Source: Eutreptiella sp. 'Long Island Sound 2002' (lineage: Eukaryota > Euglenozoa > Euglenophyceae > Eutreptiales > Eutreptiaceae). From it: a stretch of DNA of 64,000 nt. A model generated the notes under the pieces. The model was not told where the DNA came from. It worked only from the letters and a program-made list of their open reading frames with translations, and searched no databases. This document shows positions 1 to 10,651 of this stretch, in pieces (the stretch's first letter is position 1; every line of letters begins with the position of its first letter). The stretch covers positions 20,546,476 to 20,610,475 of the forward strand of contig OZ038379.1 of assembly GCA_964036045.1 (NCBI GenBank), read 5' to 3'. A program made the translations under genes and the position numbers.

Positions 1-295
1 GAGTGCTTCCACGGTTACCATCCTTTCCGATGAGTCAGAGGCCCCTGCATCCTCTTTTTGTAAAAGGACAGCACAAGCAGGGGAGGGGAGGCGCAACCCC
101 TCGACGTCGTGCAGCGAGTACCGATCCACAGGGACCCAGACCCCCCTGCCAGCGCCTGAAGCAGCATTCTACAGAGGCAGGAATCGTAGCCCCTCGACCT
201 CTTGCGGCGACAGGGATTTTTCCTAAGCCACCTTGCTTTCTGAGGGGTTATAGCTGGGTTCCTGTGAGGCCCTGTCTGACTCTGGGAGGACGTAG

Positions 296-990
296 CACTC
301 ATGGTGTAGTCGGTACCGCACACGTCCCCAATCCCCCAAGGGGTGGTTCGAACCCCGGTGGGGATATAGATCCACCGAACGGCCCGTCCCCGAGCCGTCT
401 CTTTTTTCGTTTGAGTTAAGATCCTAGGAAAGGAACTCTCCACATATATGGCGACGCAACCATACCTGAAAGTGCACGGGGGCCCGGCCCCGCAGTGCGC
501 TCCGACTTGGCGGGCCGTCGTGAACCGTGGAGGCGACGGCGCAGGCCAGCCGCCTCATGAACAGTTGTTGTTCTTGGTGTAGAGGTAGAGGGTAGATCTT
601 GCCCCTGATAGCGTTTGGTGCTACTTTCCGCTGGTGGTCTTGTTAACGGGTTCATAAGCCACATCGGTAGCATAGCTTAATGGAAGTGCACGGAGGTTTC
701 GTCCCGGAGGGCGTAGGTTCGATGCCCGCCGTGGAGGGGGCGGTGCCAGCGGCCCGCCTCTTTTCTTGGAGGTGGCGGGTTCCATTGTCAGGGCAGTAGC
801 AGGGCAGGCAGATGGGCTCATTTCTCAGATATCGTCGTGGCACTATAGTGGACAGTCACCCCGGCCTGAGTTCCTAGGGGTAGGTTCGAATCTTGGGGCT
901 CGTAGCTGGTGGGGTTGGCGACATGGTCCATAGATATCTCCCTCCCGTCGGCCACTTTTCTCCCTTTCACATATTGTCTAGACACGACAG
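296..990 (+). mobile_element. Compound SINE-like repeat with three tRNA-like modules
   Basis: Three successive tRNA-like segments are visible. Module A (about 300-368) has an A-box-like TGGTGTAGTCGG and a B box GGTTCGAAC. Module B (about 662-735) has an A-box-like TAGCATAGCTTAATGG and a B box AGGTTCGATGCC. Module C (about 829-903) has TGGCACTATAGTGG and AGGTTCGAATC. The B boxes lie near 345, 714 and 883. The same three modules, with similar spacing and the same linker (GGGGGCCCGGCCCCGCAG between A and B), recur in each 1.87-kb unit at 41.7, 43.5 and 45.4 kb. A shared order at unlinked places argues for one dispersed element rather than chance tRNA resemblance. None of the modules folds as a complete tRNA by eye. 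The outer ends are estimates from where similarity to the other copies fades. Confidence 0.6.
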
Positions 991-1764
991 GTGCTCCAGG
1001 TGCATGGCACTGGTCCATGCAGGTTATACTTTTAGACTCGGCGGCTTCCGCTTATGCACAGTGCCTACCTGCTAACAGGAGGCGGTATGTCAGGTGCACA
1101 TGTATCATCTCAGATCACGTGTATGCATTTCAGGATGTATCATAACGACTGGATGCAGCATAGCAGTTGATTGCCGATAACCACTTGGAACATTGGCTGG
1201 AATTGCCTGGGCGGGGGCATCCAGTATCTGTGACCGACCATGATTGAGCCCCCTTTTGCCCTTCGTGTTTGCAACAGTGTCCTCCAAGCAAAGCTCTGCG
1301 GAAGGCACTGAGGCAAGCACAAAGAAATCGGCAACAATGAGTCCCGTGGGCACGAATGACACCCTTAGAATACGCATGCAGTGAATTGTTATTGTTGGTG
1401 TTTGTGACACTCTACCCTTGATCTGATGAAGGAGCTTACTCATCATTCATGGGTAAAGAGTCACAGACATAGGCTAAGGTGCAATGCATGCGGGGGACCG
1501 ACAATCAAAATGTATACCCCCTGTATTATGGGCTGCTACACTCATTGGACTTTCTGGGGCTTATTTCACGCCTCCGGCTCGGCTCTCTTCCCTGCATTGT
1601 ATGTTGTATGTTACGTTTTGCTTATGCACATGGGGTGCCCAGTTGTGTTTGTGTCATGACTCCTCCCAGGTATTTGCACCTTTCGATTCGTTTCCATTTT
1701 TTTCAACTGTGTTTGCCTCCAAGATTCCCCTCCCCCCCAGGCGCGCCCGCGGACATCAACATAT
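991..1764. other. Stretch without a recognised gene
   Basis: Only short, unsupported open frames occur here, and no domain, repeat or RNA motif was recognised. It separates the compound SINE-like repeat from the transposase-like fragment that follows. Confidence 0.4.
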
Positions 1765-2667
1765 ATGGAGGGGGTTCAGATAAGGAAATCGACGGGGGCA
1801 CTACATGCAGTTTTGGTGCGCCTGTTGTTGGTTTCCCCAACACGCACGTTCTTGTGCCTCGTGTTTGATCCGCTGTGTACCAAGCCGTATGTAGCGCTTG
1901 CAAACACGGAGGAGTTGGCAACAGTGAACCTCCTTGCCGAACGGGAAGGCATTGAACCAAGGCCACAGAAGACGCGGGATTGGTTTTTAGGTGAGTTTGG
2001 CAGTGTAGCTTTTGCTATAGCCCCCCTCTACTCCACCTTCCTACATCAGGAAGACGGTGTGAGCTGCCATCTTGCCTGCCTCCTGATGCTACATTGCCTT
2101 TTGTCTAGGCGTGTTGTCAACGGTAGCATCCAACTTCCACAAGACAGATTGTGGTTGTTGCGTGAGATTGCACAGGCAGCTTTGCACTATCGCAATTCTC
2201 TACATGCCTCCCCCATTGAGACCACACCCAGTTGGGCCTTGGCACGGATGTATGCTACGCCCTGTTGTTCACCCAGCCGCTCGTCGTGCTTTTTTTGCGA
2301 CGACACAGCCCACATCACGTGCCCTAAATGTGGAGTTTATCAGTGTGCCCCGCATGCTTCCGGTTTGTGTCCCTCGGAGATATGTGTGGCATTGCACGAT
2401 TGGAGAGTGCAATTTACTGCCACACTGGCATGCATTGCGTTGGCATTCGCCTTGGGTGACCGGCTTGTGGTTGACAAGCCGCCTTGTGTAGATGAGGTCC
2501 GTCCAAAGGTGGTGATCCGTGGGAAGGAATTTTTTGTTCTAAAGCATTATCCCAAAGATGCCTCTGGGAAATTGGAGTATGACAAAAATCTAATCAAAGA
2601 TACAAAGACCACGGGCGTGCTTCGCAACATGTGCAAGCACAACCCTCCCTCTGCGCAACCCACATAG
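1765..2667 (+). pseudogene. Possible piggyBac-type transposase C-terminal fragment
   Basis: This 300-codon open frame has a cysteine-rich cluster near residues 172-213: CFFC, then CPKCGVYQC, then LCPSEIC followed by LHDW. Pairs of CxxC ending in a Cys-His segment resemble the C-terminal zinc domain of piggyBac-type transposases. The catalytic Asp region of that family was not found, so the fragment is partial at best. A perfect splice-donor-like GTGAGT near 1992 and a polypyrimidine-TAG near 2108 hint that part of the frame may be intronic. About 60 bp covering the LHDW segment recur near 62,560, directly joined to the CTAGTAA repeat block that here lies about 0.5 kb downstream. That dispersed copy supports a mobile-element origin. 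The piggyBac assignment is an inference. Confidence 0.4.
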
Positions 2668-2975
2668 TGTGTGGCACATAAAAAGACAAGAAGGCGGACC
2701 TCATCTACAAGCGCGTGTTTTGCGACTTCATACAAAGCACACGTGTGTGCACCTCATGTATATGTATATGTATATATGTATATGTATTCATGATATAAAA
2801 GCTCCTTCTTTTCTTGAGCATCATTTTGTTTCTGCTGACCTTGCAATACACGGTTTGGCCCGGGTGGGGCGCCACTTACACAAGTGGCCTGGAACAGACC
2901 AGGGGGCACCATGCCCTTAAACACAAATACCACCTACCGTTGACCCCCCCCCCCCGCCATAAAATTTGTGTTTTT

Positions 2976-3150
2976 TGTTCAAATTCAAGTCCAAATTTGT
3001 CACTGCCTAGTAACCTAGTAAGGAAAGTTTTTTAAAAATTTTTCCTTTTTTTACCGAGTAAAGAATTTTTACTAGGTTTTGCTACATTTTACTAGGGTTT
3101 GCTACATTTTACTAGGTTTTGCTGCATACTAGGTTTCACCAAATGCCCGT
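2976..3150 (+). repeat. CTAGTAA/TTACTAG repeat block, copy 1
   Basis: An AT-rich block holds CCTAGTAACCTAGTAAGG and then several TTTTACTAGG units, the reverse complement of the first motif. It is homologous to 62,620-62,775, with the same lead-in (TCAAGTCCAAATTTGT) and the same exit (ACCAAATGCCC). A related block lies at 60,690-60,900. Confidence 0.7.
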
Positions 3151-3778
3151 CACAAGCCCCCTCTGGTAACGCTCCCTTGCTACCCTCTTGGAGGACCGAC
3201 GTGTCAGGGCAAGCTACCGGCCACATACTTAGACCGGACCGGCCACATACCCATTTTTCAGGGCACCGCGTAGCTGCGGAGACCACCGGTCACAGCAGCA
3301 CCTTCACCTGTCAGAGCACCACCACGGGATACTGCCTCAGCCACAGCCCCAAAGGTGTTGGACATGAGGCAGTGCAATCAGGGGACCCAAGAAAGAAGGT
3401 CACAAGGGAAACACATGCAGCGGTCCGAAACCCCTATGCCACCATATTCTACGGGGACTCTCTCAGAGCCACATAAGTATATGAGACAATCCAATTTTTT
3501 CCCTGTGAAACGATGCTGCCATGTTCCCTATGTGCTCTATTTCCTTTACGCCTGGGCACACTGGAGGGGACATGCGTACGCTGCATGGGAACTAACAGAG
3601 AAGTCTTCTCCTCATGTCACATACATGTTGCACACAAGATTTTCACACACAATTTGCAACGAAAGGTGCCTAACCTGCATGGTTCACTGTTTGCCCTCCA
3701 TTTCCTATTTGGCCTGACGAGAAGTTCACTGCCAATGCCCGTGCTGTGCTGCGTTCAGGGTCGGTGGGTTGCCTCACA

Positions 3779-3780
<2 letters not shown>

Positions 3781-3844
<64 letters not shown>
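3781..3844. repeat. (TG)n microsatellite
   Basis: An almost pure TG dinucleotide tract of about 63 bases lies in the first unit of the 3.6-6.9 kb array. A shorter (TG)n is at 4040-4066, and interrupted TG tracts sit at the matching place in units 2 and 3. Confidence 0.95.
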
Positions 3845-3847
<3 letters not shown>

Positions 3848-4699
3848 TGACTGTGGTCACAGGATTTGTGTATCGTGCTGGGTAGGTGGGAACCACACCA
3901 GGGTCCGTGTCCAACATGGTTCTTCTGTACCTGTCACTGGAGCGCAATTAGCATTCACTCCGTTGCACAGGCTGCAGAAATTTCTGTCGATCAATGTCTG
4001 CACGTGCCAATACAGAGTGAATGACCCACAGTGTTGTTCGTGTGTGTGTGTGTGTGTGTGTGTGTTTCTGTGTGGTCGTTTGTGTGCGGTTGGGACATGC
4101 AAGCAGCTGTAGGGTATTTACCCCCCCCCCCTCTTTTCTTCTTGGGAAAGGAACAGAGAGGAGCAGCAGAGAGGAGAGAGAGAGAGAGTGGGACACAGGA
4201 GAGAGAGCAAGAGAGAGCAAGAGAGATTGGGAGGCAGAGTGTGGGAGAGAGACCCACAGAGCAAGAGACGGGGGCTAACCGGCGCAAAGGGAGGGTGGTG
4301 GGTTCGAGCTGACCAGGGTGTATGGGACGCCAAGACAGCACGGAACAGTCAAGTGGTGAAAAAACAGGGCGCCGTAGCGCCCCTGAGCCACAGGCACGAC
4401 ACGTCGTCACGTGTTGAAAGGCCGAAGCATGACTGGGGCTGCGAGAGTGCGGCCCAAGTGAGGCAGTTGGAAGCCAGTGGGCAAGGAAAAGTGGGCAGTA
4501 TGCGCATGCATGGTGTCGAGCAGAAAAGGTAGGCGCCACACACAGTACAGCAATGATCTGTTGAGATACCTGACAGCAGGAGCACATGTTGAAATGTTGA
4601 GACGCCTTTGCGCCACCAAAGGCGCCTTTGCGCCCCTGAGGCACGAGTACGACACGTCCTCACGTGCCAGGGAATGAGTGCAAGACAGGGGCACGACCT

Positions 4700-4925
4700 G
4701 CAGGGCAAGGGTTAGAGTCTAACCGGCACTGTGGGTGGGTGGTGGGTGCGAGCTGACCTCACTGTTCAGAGGAACAGAGCTAATGCACAGTCAGCAACCA
4801 CCTGGTGTGGTACAGAACTGGTCTACGCTGCAGTGCAGCAAGCATAACACTGAACAATGTGGTTATGACCATGCGCCTGTGACACCGGGGCGTATGCGAA
4901 CCCAGTTTCCGTTGCCTCATGCCCC
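4700..4925 (+). repeat. Dispersed repeat, copy 1 (second copy at 26.8 kb)
   Basis: This segment runs from a TCTAACCGGC motif through GGGTGGTGGG, GCTGCAGTGCAGCA and GACCATGCGCCTGTGACAC to GTTGCCTCATG. The same ordered motifs occur at 26,785-27,020 with scattered substitutions. A partial copy with CTAACCGGCGCAAAGGG lies at 4270-4330. No coding content was recognised. Confidence 0.65.
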
Positions 4926-7199
4926 CCCCCCCCCCCCTCTTTTCTCCCGCCCCCCATCCCTGACCGTCCATCACTGGCTAGTTCCTGAAGGTAACGCAAC
5001 AGTGACGATGCAAACGGTGGTGATGAAGAGGCAGGACAATCTCCCTCCTTAACCACTTCCCCATCACTGTTGATCACCTGACCCTGACACCGTGTACACT
5101 GTCCTTGCCACTAGAATGCACAGACTCAGGCCCATCCAAGCAGGACCCACCAGAGCTAGACCCGTCAGAGGTGGATCCATCATCAGTGAAGTGGTTTAGG
5201 CGAAGTTTGTGACGTGTTTCCTGCACTTTTTTGCCCCTGAACCTGATCTTCGCTGGTGTTAGCGCAAGGACTTGGGAGGGGAGGGCGGCACAAGGCTTAT
5301 CTTCTCCCACCTTTGTTTTTCATGCTGGGGCTAGATACAGCAACGGGGTTGCCCTTTTTGATGCTCCAGGGTTCCTATTGACAAGGATCCTTGTCCAATT
5401 TCATGCAACGAAAGGTGCCTAGCCTGCATGATTGACTGTTTGGCCTCCATTTCCTGTTTGCTCTGACAAGAAGTCCACTGCCCGTGCCCGTGCTGTGCTG
5501 CCTTCAGGGTCGGTGCTGGGTTGCTTCACATGTTGTGTGCGTCTGTGTGTGTGACTGTGGTCAAAGGGTTTGTTTCTCGTGTTGGGTCGGTGGGAACCAG
5601 AGCAGGGTCTGTGTCCAACATGTTACTTCTATACCTGTCACTGGAGCGCAATTAGCATTCATTCTGTTGCACAGGCTGCAGAAAATTTCTGTCGATCAAT
5701 GTCTGCACGTGCCAATACAGAACGAATGGCCCCCAGTGCCATGTGTGTTTTTGTGTGTGTGTGTGTGTGTTTGCGTGTGTGTGCGTGCATGCGTGTTGGG
5801 GCATGCAGGCAGCTGTAGGGTATTTACCCTCCCCTCTTTTGTCCAACCCTGACCGTCCATCTCCCCATCAGGGGGTGGGGGGGGGGGAGGACTATCACTG
5901 GCTAATTCCTAAAGAAAACGCAACAGTGACCATGAAGATGGTGGTGGTGAAGAGGTAGGACAATCTCCCTCCTCAACATCCTCCGCATCAGTGTTGACCA
6001 CCTGACCCTGAAACCGTGTACACTGTCCTTGCCACTAGAATGCACAGACTCAGGCCCATCCAAGCAGGACCCACCAGAGCTAGACCCGTCAGAGGTGGAT
6101 CCATCATCAGTGAAGTGGTTTAGGCGAAGTTTGTGACGTGTTTCCTGCACTTTTTTGCCCCTGAACCTGATCTTCGCTGGTGTTAGCGCAAGGACTGGGG
6201 AGGGGAGGGCGGCACAAGGCTTATCTTCTCCCACCTTTGTTTTTCATGCTGGGGCTAGATAGTTGCCCTTTTTGATGCTCCAGGGTTCCTATTGACAAGG
6301 GCCCTTGTCCAATTTCATGCAACGAAAGGTGCCTAGCCTGCATGATTGACTGTTTGGCCTCCATTTCCTGTTTGCTCTGACAAGAAGTCCACTGCCCGTG
6401 CCCGTGCTGTGCTGCCTTCAGGGTCGGTGCTGGGTTGCTTCACATGTTGTGTGCGTCTGTGTGTGTGACTGTGGTCAAAGGGTTTGTGTCTCGTGGTGGG
6501 TTGGTGGGAACCAGAGCAGGGTGTGTGTGTATTTGTGTTTGCGTGTGTATGCGTGCATGTGTGTTGGGGCATGCAGGCAGCTGTAGGGTATTTACCCTCC
6601 CCTCTTTTGTCCAGCCCTGACCCCCATCAGGGGGTGGGGGGGGGGGAGGACTATCACTGGCTAATTCCTAAAGAAAACGCAACAGTGACCATGAAGATGG
6701 TGGTGGTGAAGAGGTAGGACAATCTCCCTCCTCAACATCCTCCCCATCAATGTTGACCACCTGACCCTGAAACCGTGTACACTGTCCTTGCCACTAGAAT
6801 GCACAGACTCAGGCCCATCCAAGCAGGACCCACCAGAGCTAGACCCGTCAGAGGTGGATCCATCATCAGTGAAGTGGTCTAGGCGAAGTCTGCTCAGGGA
6901 ACCTGTTGGATAGGCCGCACTCTTGGGGACAAGTCGTATTTTACATGGGACATTCCGGATGTAAACACGATCCCCAAAAGCTGGTGGCACCAAAAGTGCC
7001 CAAACCTGGACGCTATTCTGCACCCAAACGCAGAAAGCACCCTGCAGCGAAGCCCGCTGCAGCCAGCTCGCAGTGGATTGCCAAATCTGCTTATTTGCAT
7101 CATGTGCCTGACAGCATCAGCATCTATGCATGTCAGCGTGTATCCAAGAGCCTTTGGCAACCATCAGCAAGCAAGTGACCAGCCATGAATTGTGCACAG

Positions 7200-8080
7200 G
7201 TTTGAGTGATGTCTGCAGCGTGTGTTTCGTGGTATTGTCTCGCAATTAACGCCATATTCTGGAACGGCAAGGGTCCTTGAGGTACCATGGAAGGGTGGGA
7301 GTATGACATGTGGGTATGTTTCCCTTGAATCCCTTATAAAGTGCATGGCGGAGTGTGCACAACGGGCAAACTCCGTCCGTGCAGAGGAGCCACAGGCTGT
7401 GGTGATTGCGTTAGATGCAGCCCGGGAAATCAGCCATGATGTTGAACTGGTTGGAAAATTCTCCATAAGACCAATCGCAATTCCAATATTTTCTACAACA
7501 CTTGGAGACATCATCACCTCACCGTCACCCGTCTTAAATGCCAGCACCCTTTTGCGAAGTTCGCCTTATTAATCGTGAAATTGGCTTGTACCCCCTTTAT
7601 CTAGGGGTTCAAACGCCCAGCAGCATCCATGCGCTGCAAGTTGGGGGAGTGATCCGCTTGTGTCAGGTGACACCGTGCTTCCTGCGCTTTTGGCCCCTTA
7701 ATCAGATTTTAGCTAGTGTTAGCGCAAGCAGGGTGCTGACCGTGCGGCACTTGCGGTGTGGCGCACGGTGCAACGTCAGCCCAGTGCGCACTCAATATAT
7801 CCTCACACTAAAAGTCCCTGAGACATGGCCACTGATGCACTGTATGCAGTGGTGGGCTTGCATTGTCCATTGTGGGCTCATTATCAAAGGCGGATTGTGT
7901 GGCAATCCAATATGAGCAATCCATCTGTATTTCTACACATGGCCATGTCTCCCGAAACCAAACCAGGACAAGTCTATTTCTGTGCATGCAGAATTTTACA
8001 TTTTACATTACATCTCTTTTTTATTGGTCTTGAGAGCTGTGGCCCCATTCGTATCTCAAGCAAGCGGCCTCCTTGGCATG
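7200..8080 (+). other. Unassigned stretch upstream of the decayed LINE
   Basis: Short open frames (for example 7222-7572) show no recognised domain. The LINE endonuclease must begin upstream of the RIDKILIP motif at about 8110, but its N-terminal motifs could not be placed here with confidence. A diverged copy of the repeat segment of the 3.6-6.9 kb array lies at 7675-7735. Confidence 0.3.
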
Positions 8081-8174
8081 GGGTGTGGGCAGCTGCTCCG
8101 ATGTTGACCTAGATCGTAAACGTAGGATTGACAAGATTTTAATTCCTGAAAACTTTCAATGCCACATCCAAGAG

Positions 8175-8182
8175 TGCTACAC
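8175..8182 (+). repeat. Left 8-bp target-site duplication of hAT-like element
   Basis: TGCTACAC immediately precedes the CAGGGACTTGCTT terminus. The identical octamer follows the other terminus at 8968-8975. Confidence 0.85.
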
Positions 8183-8967
8183 CAGGGACTTGCTTTAATT
8201 TTCATTCCGACGGGGGGGGGACCCCTCCCCCCCTCCCCTGGACCCCCCCCCCCCTCCCTCCTCAGCTCAAGTGCAGCTGAAAACCTGGGTTTGAGGAACT
8301 TTTTTTGGTGATGGGGAAAAAACTTCGGCGCACGCCACACACTGTTTACTTATCGTTTTATGTGTACTCTACGTTCCTTGTCTTGCAGATTACCATGACC
8401 CAACGCTCGTTGTCAGTGTATTTCCGCTCCCCAGTCCAACCGTCGCCACGCGCAAAACGCAAAGACGTAATCGACACGCTGCTTTATTTTAGGTTTAAAG
8501 ATAGGATCACTGGCCGGAAGAGACAACAAGCATACAAAAGGCATGCGCCACACTGTTTTTGAGTGTGCCAATGGCAACACTTGTCTGATGTCTCCCATTC
8601 AGGCAGTGACTCAGATTCCTCATCATCATCAGGTTTCAGCTCCACTTCCACTACAGATGGAGGCTCCAGTTCAGGGGAGTCTAATTCTGATTGACCATGA
8701 TCACTGTGAGTTGGCATGAGATGGTGAATGTCCCGCTTTGTTGTATTTGTTGTGTCTTGATTAGATGAGGGAACCCTGAATTGACCTGCAATGATGAATT
8801 GGCTTTGTTTGCTACCAACAAGATGACATTTCCATGTGCTCAGTGGTTCGTTGCCCAACAAATTTTCTGTTCCCTGTGGACTGGGTACGTTCCGACGGGG
8901 GGGGGGGGGGACCCCTCCCCCCTGGACCCCCTCCCCCTCCCCCCCCCCCGCTCAAGCAAGTCCCTGG
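8183..8967. mobile_element. hAT-like non-autonomous element inserted in LINE endonuclease
   Basis: The 785-bp element starts CAGGGACTTGCTT and ends AAGCAAGTCCCTGG, giving perfect inverted termini of 13-14 bp. It is flanked by a perfect 8-bp direct duplication, TGCTACAC. CAGGG-type ends with 8-bp duplications are typical of the hAT superfamily. Just inside both ends sits the same G- and C-rich segment (TTCCGACG, poly-G, ACCCCTCCCCCC). Removing the element plus one octamer rejoins the LINE endonuclease in frame (HIQECY, then TTFLASSDHKAI), which confirms the boundaries independently. The interior keeps a short exon-like ORF at 8395-8562. It is too small to be autonomous and is probably a deletion derivative. 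Confidence 0.85.
8395..8562 (+). pseudogene. Transposase N-terminal exon remnant with PIP-box-like motif
   Basis: An ATG at 8395 directly follows a splice-acceptor-like TTCCTTGTCTTGCAG. It opens a short frame beginning MTQRSLSVYFRSP and continues with a basic stretch (PRAKRKD). QRSLSVYF fits the PCNA-interacting (PIP) pattern Q-x-x-hydrophobic-x-x-aromatic-aromatic, and basic residues after the box are common in real ones. After a TGA at 8560 the same frame carries an acidic Ser-rich run (SGSDSDSSSSS) up to about 8693. It lies inside the hAT-like element and is probably the start of its lost transposase. The PIP function is inferred from the motif only. Confidence 0.45.
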
Positions 8968-8975
8968 TGCTACAC
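8968..8975 (+). repeat. Right 8-bp target-site duplication of hAT-like element
   Basis: TGCTACAC follows the CCCTGG terminus and is identical to 8175-8182. Confidence 0.85.
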
Positions 8976-9585
8976 TACCTTCTTAGCCAGCTCAGACCAC
9001 AAAGCTATATTCCTCAACCTGTGCCCTGTTGGGGAAGGGAATACACGAAGGAAAAGGTGCCCCACTAGTATTTTGAAGTGCGAACAAACAATCCATGCTA
9101 TTTTTGAAACATTGAACGGCCTGACCACCACGGGCTTCATAGCCTGGAACGACTCTATGCAGGGCATCCGCCAAAAGGCCCTCGCCTACGAGAGAAACCA
9201 CACTCCCGATGGGATAACCGAAGTATAGGCGCTCTTTCTAGAGTCTACTATCCATCCAGCTTGCCCCAGGGGCAGTTGATTTTGTGGTGTCCCAGGGTTA
9301 TGTTTCACTCCCTACGCCCACCCTCTACAGATGCCTTGCAGCCCTTTCAGAACAGTCACATTCAGGCATGATTGTACTTGATAAGCTCACAAACACATCT
9401 TACCGACCCACATGCACCCCAACCCTAGCGCAAAAGATAAGAAGTCTGTCGGATAGTCCGCCAACTGCAAGTTAAACGCAAATTGCACTCCCTACGGTCC
9501 AAAACCGGCGTTGTTCCTGCCACACCTAGACGCTATGGCACGGGAAATCACCACCTTCTAGTCGGACACTCTGTCCTCCTCTGGC

Positions 9586-10430
9586 TTGCCTACCTTTGAA
9601 TGCTCTGAATACTTGAAAACTGTCTTTGCTAACAAGCCATTAGCTGCCATGGCCAAGATGCTGATGAAACCGGTCACAGCCGACCTGCTTCAAGCTGCCC
9701 TCGAAAATCTCAGTCCCACTTCTTCCCCGGTATTTGACGGTTTCGCTGGTGAGGTTTATAAAATGTTCGCGGAACATTTTGTTCCGCTCATGCTTGACAT
9801 TTATTAGCAATCGCTAAAAGACCCACAGATTTCTCTGTTTTGGTCTTTGGCACTGCTGAATCCCATCCCCAAAGGATGGGGTCTGTTGGGCGTCCAAGAC
9901 CCGCAACCACTTCTTCTTCAAAACTTTAACACCAAATGGATTGCGGCTATCATAGCTATGCAACTTGAAGATTTTATGTCCGCTATCACCCCCACCCAAC
10001 AGGGAGGTTTTATCAAAGGTCGGTCTATCTTCGACAACCTGTGGCAGGCTTTTGGGTCATGGACCACTGGGAATCAGGGCATTTACTGCCCCATTGATTT
10101 CAAAAATGCATTTGACTATGTCTCCCACGATGATAGTAGGGCCTTCCTTACTGACATGTGCAATCTTGAAGAACTTGTTTGCCTCATGATGGCGTTGTTT
10201 TACCGCCCCCATCTGCCTGTCCATTTGAGGGCAAACACAGTTCCAGCATTGGATTGTCCCCACTTCTGCGGTACGACAAGGGTGCCCATTGTTGCCCTCT
10301 ATCTTTGCAATGCTCATTTCGCCACTAGCACACAAGTTGATGAATATATCACCCTGCGTGCAAGTTTTACTTTATGCTAATGATTTGTTAATTATTGTCA
10401 CAGGTGAACAAGATCATGCAGCATTTCTTT
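9586..10430 (+). pseudogene. Reverse transcriptase domain of the decayed LINE
   Basis: Conserved RT blocks can be read in order: SSPVFDGFAGEVYKMF (start of the domain), LNPIPKGWG and NFNTKWIAAI, QQGGFIKGRSIFDNL, PIDFKNAFDYVSHD (block A, catalytic Asp present), AVRQGCPLLPSIFAML (block B) and LYANDLLIIV (block C). The first part is one frame broken only by a TAG at 9805. A frameshift near 10,260 separates block A from block B. Block C reads Y-A-N-D, so one of the two catalytic aspartates is replaced. The domain acts in target-primed reverse transcription in intact LINEs. Confidence 0.85.
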
Positions 10431-10651
10431 TTCTGCTTTCTTAGGGCGCTGTCCGGGCCTTCTCACGCTGCAGTGGCCTCTGTGTTCATGTTCCCAGTTC
10501 ACCCCTGCTTCTCAGGGGATCATGGAATTAATCTCACAAAGTGCAATGGCTTTCTACAAGACTCAGCATCAAAGCCTCCTATAAGTGTTTAGGCATCCAA
10601 TTCGGTGACGCAACGGCACAAGAGGCCTAGTCGCATGCACTTCAAAAAGCC

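Larger units (their letters stand above)
3656..6895. repeat. Three related direct repeat units with (TG)n
   Basis: Each unit begins GCAACGAAAGGTGCCTA, at 3656, 5405 and 6319. In each, a TG-rich tract, a stretch containing CAGCTGTAGGGTATTTACC, a C- or G-rich run and a shared 3' part follow. The 3' part starts near GCCACTAGAATGCACAGACT, at about 5110, 6040 and 6790. The first unit is longest (about 1.75 kb), the second about 0.9 kb and the third is cut short near 6895. On the minus strand the 3' part stays open for an Asp/Ser/Gly-rich peptide (HFTDDGSTSDGSSS) in all three copies. A diverged fourth copy of the inner segment lies at 7675-7735. This looks like tandem or nested duplication of one element. 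Confidence 0.75.
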
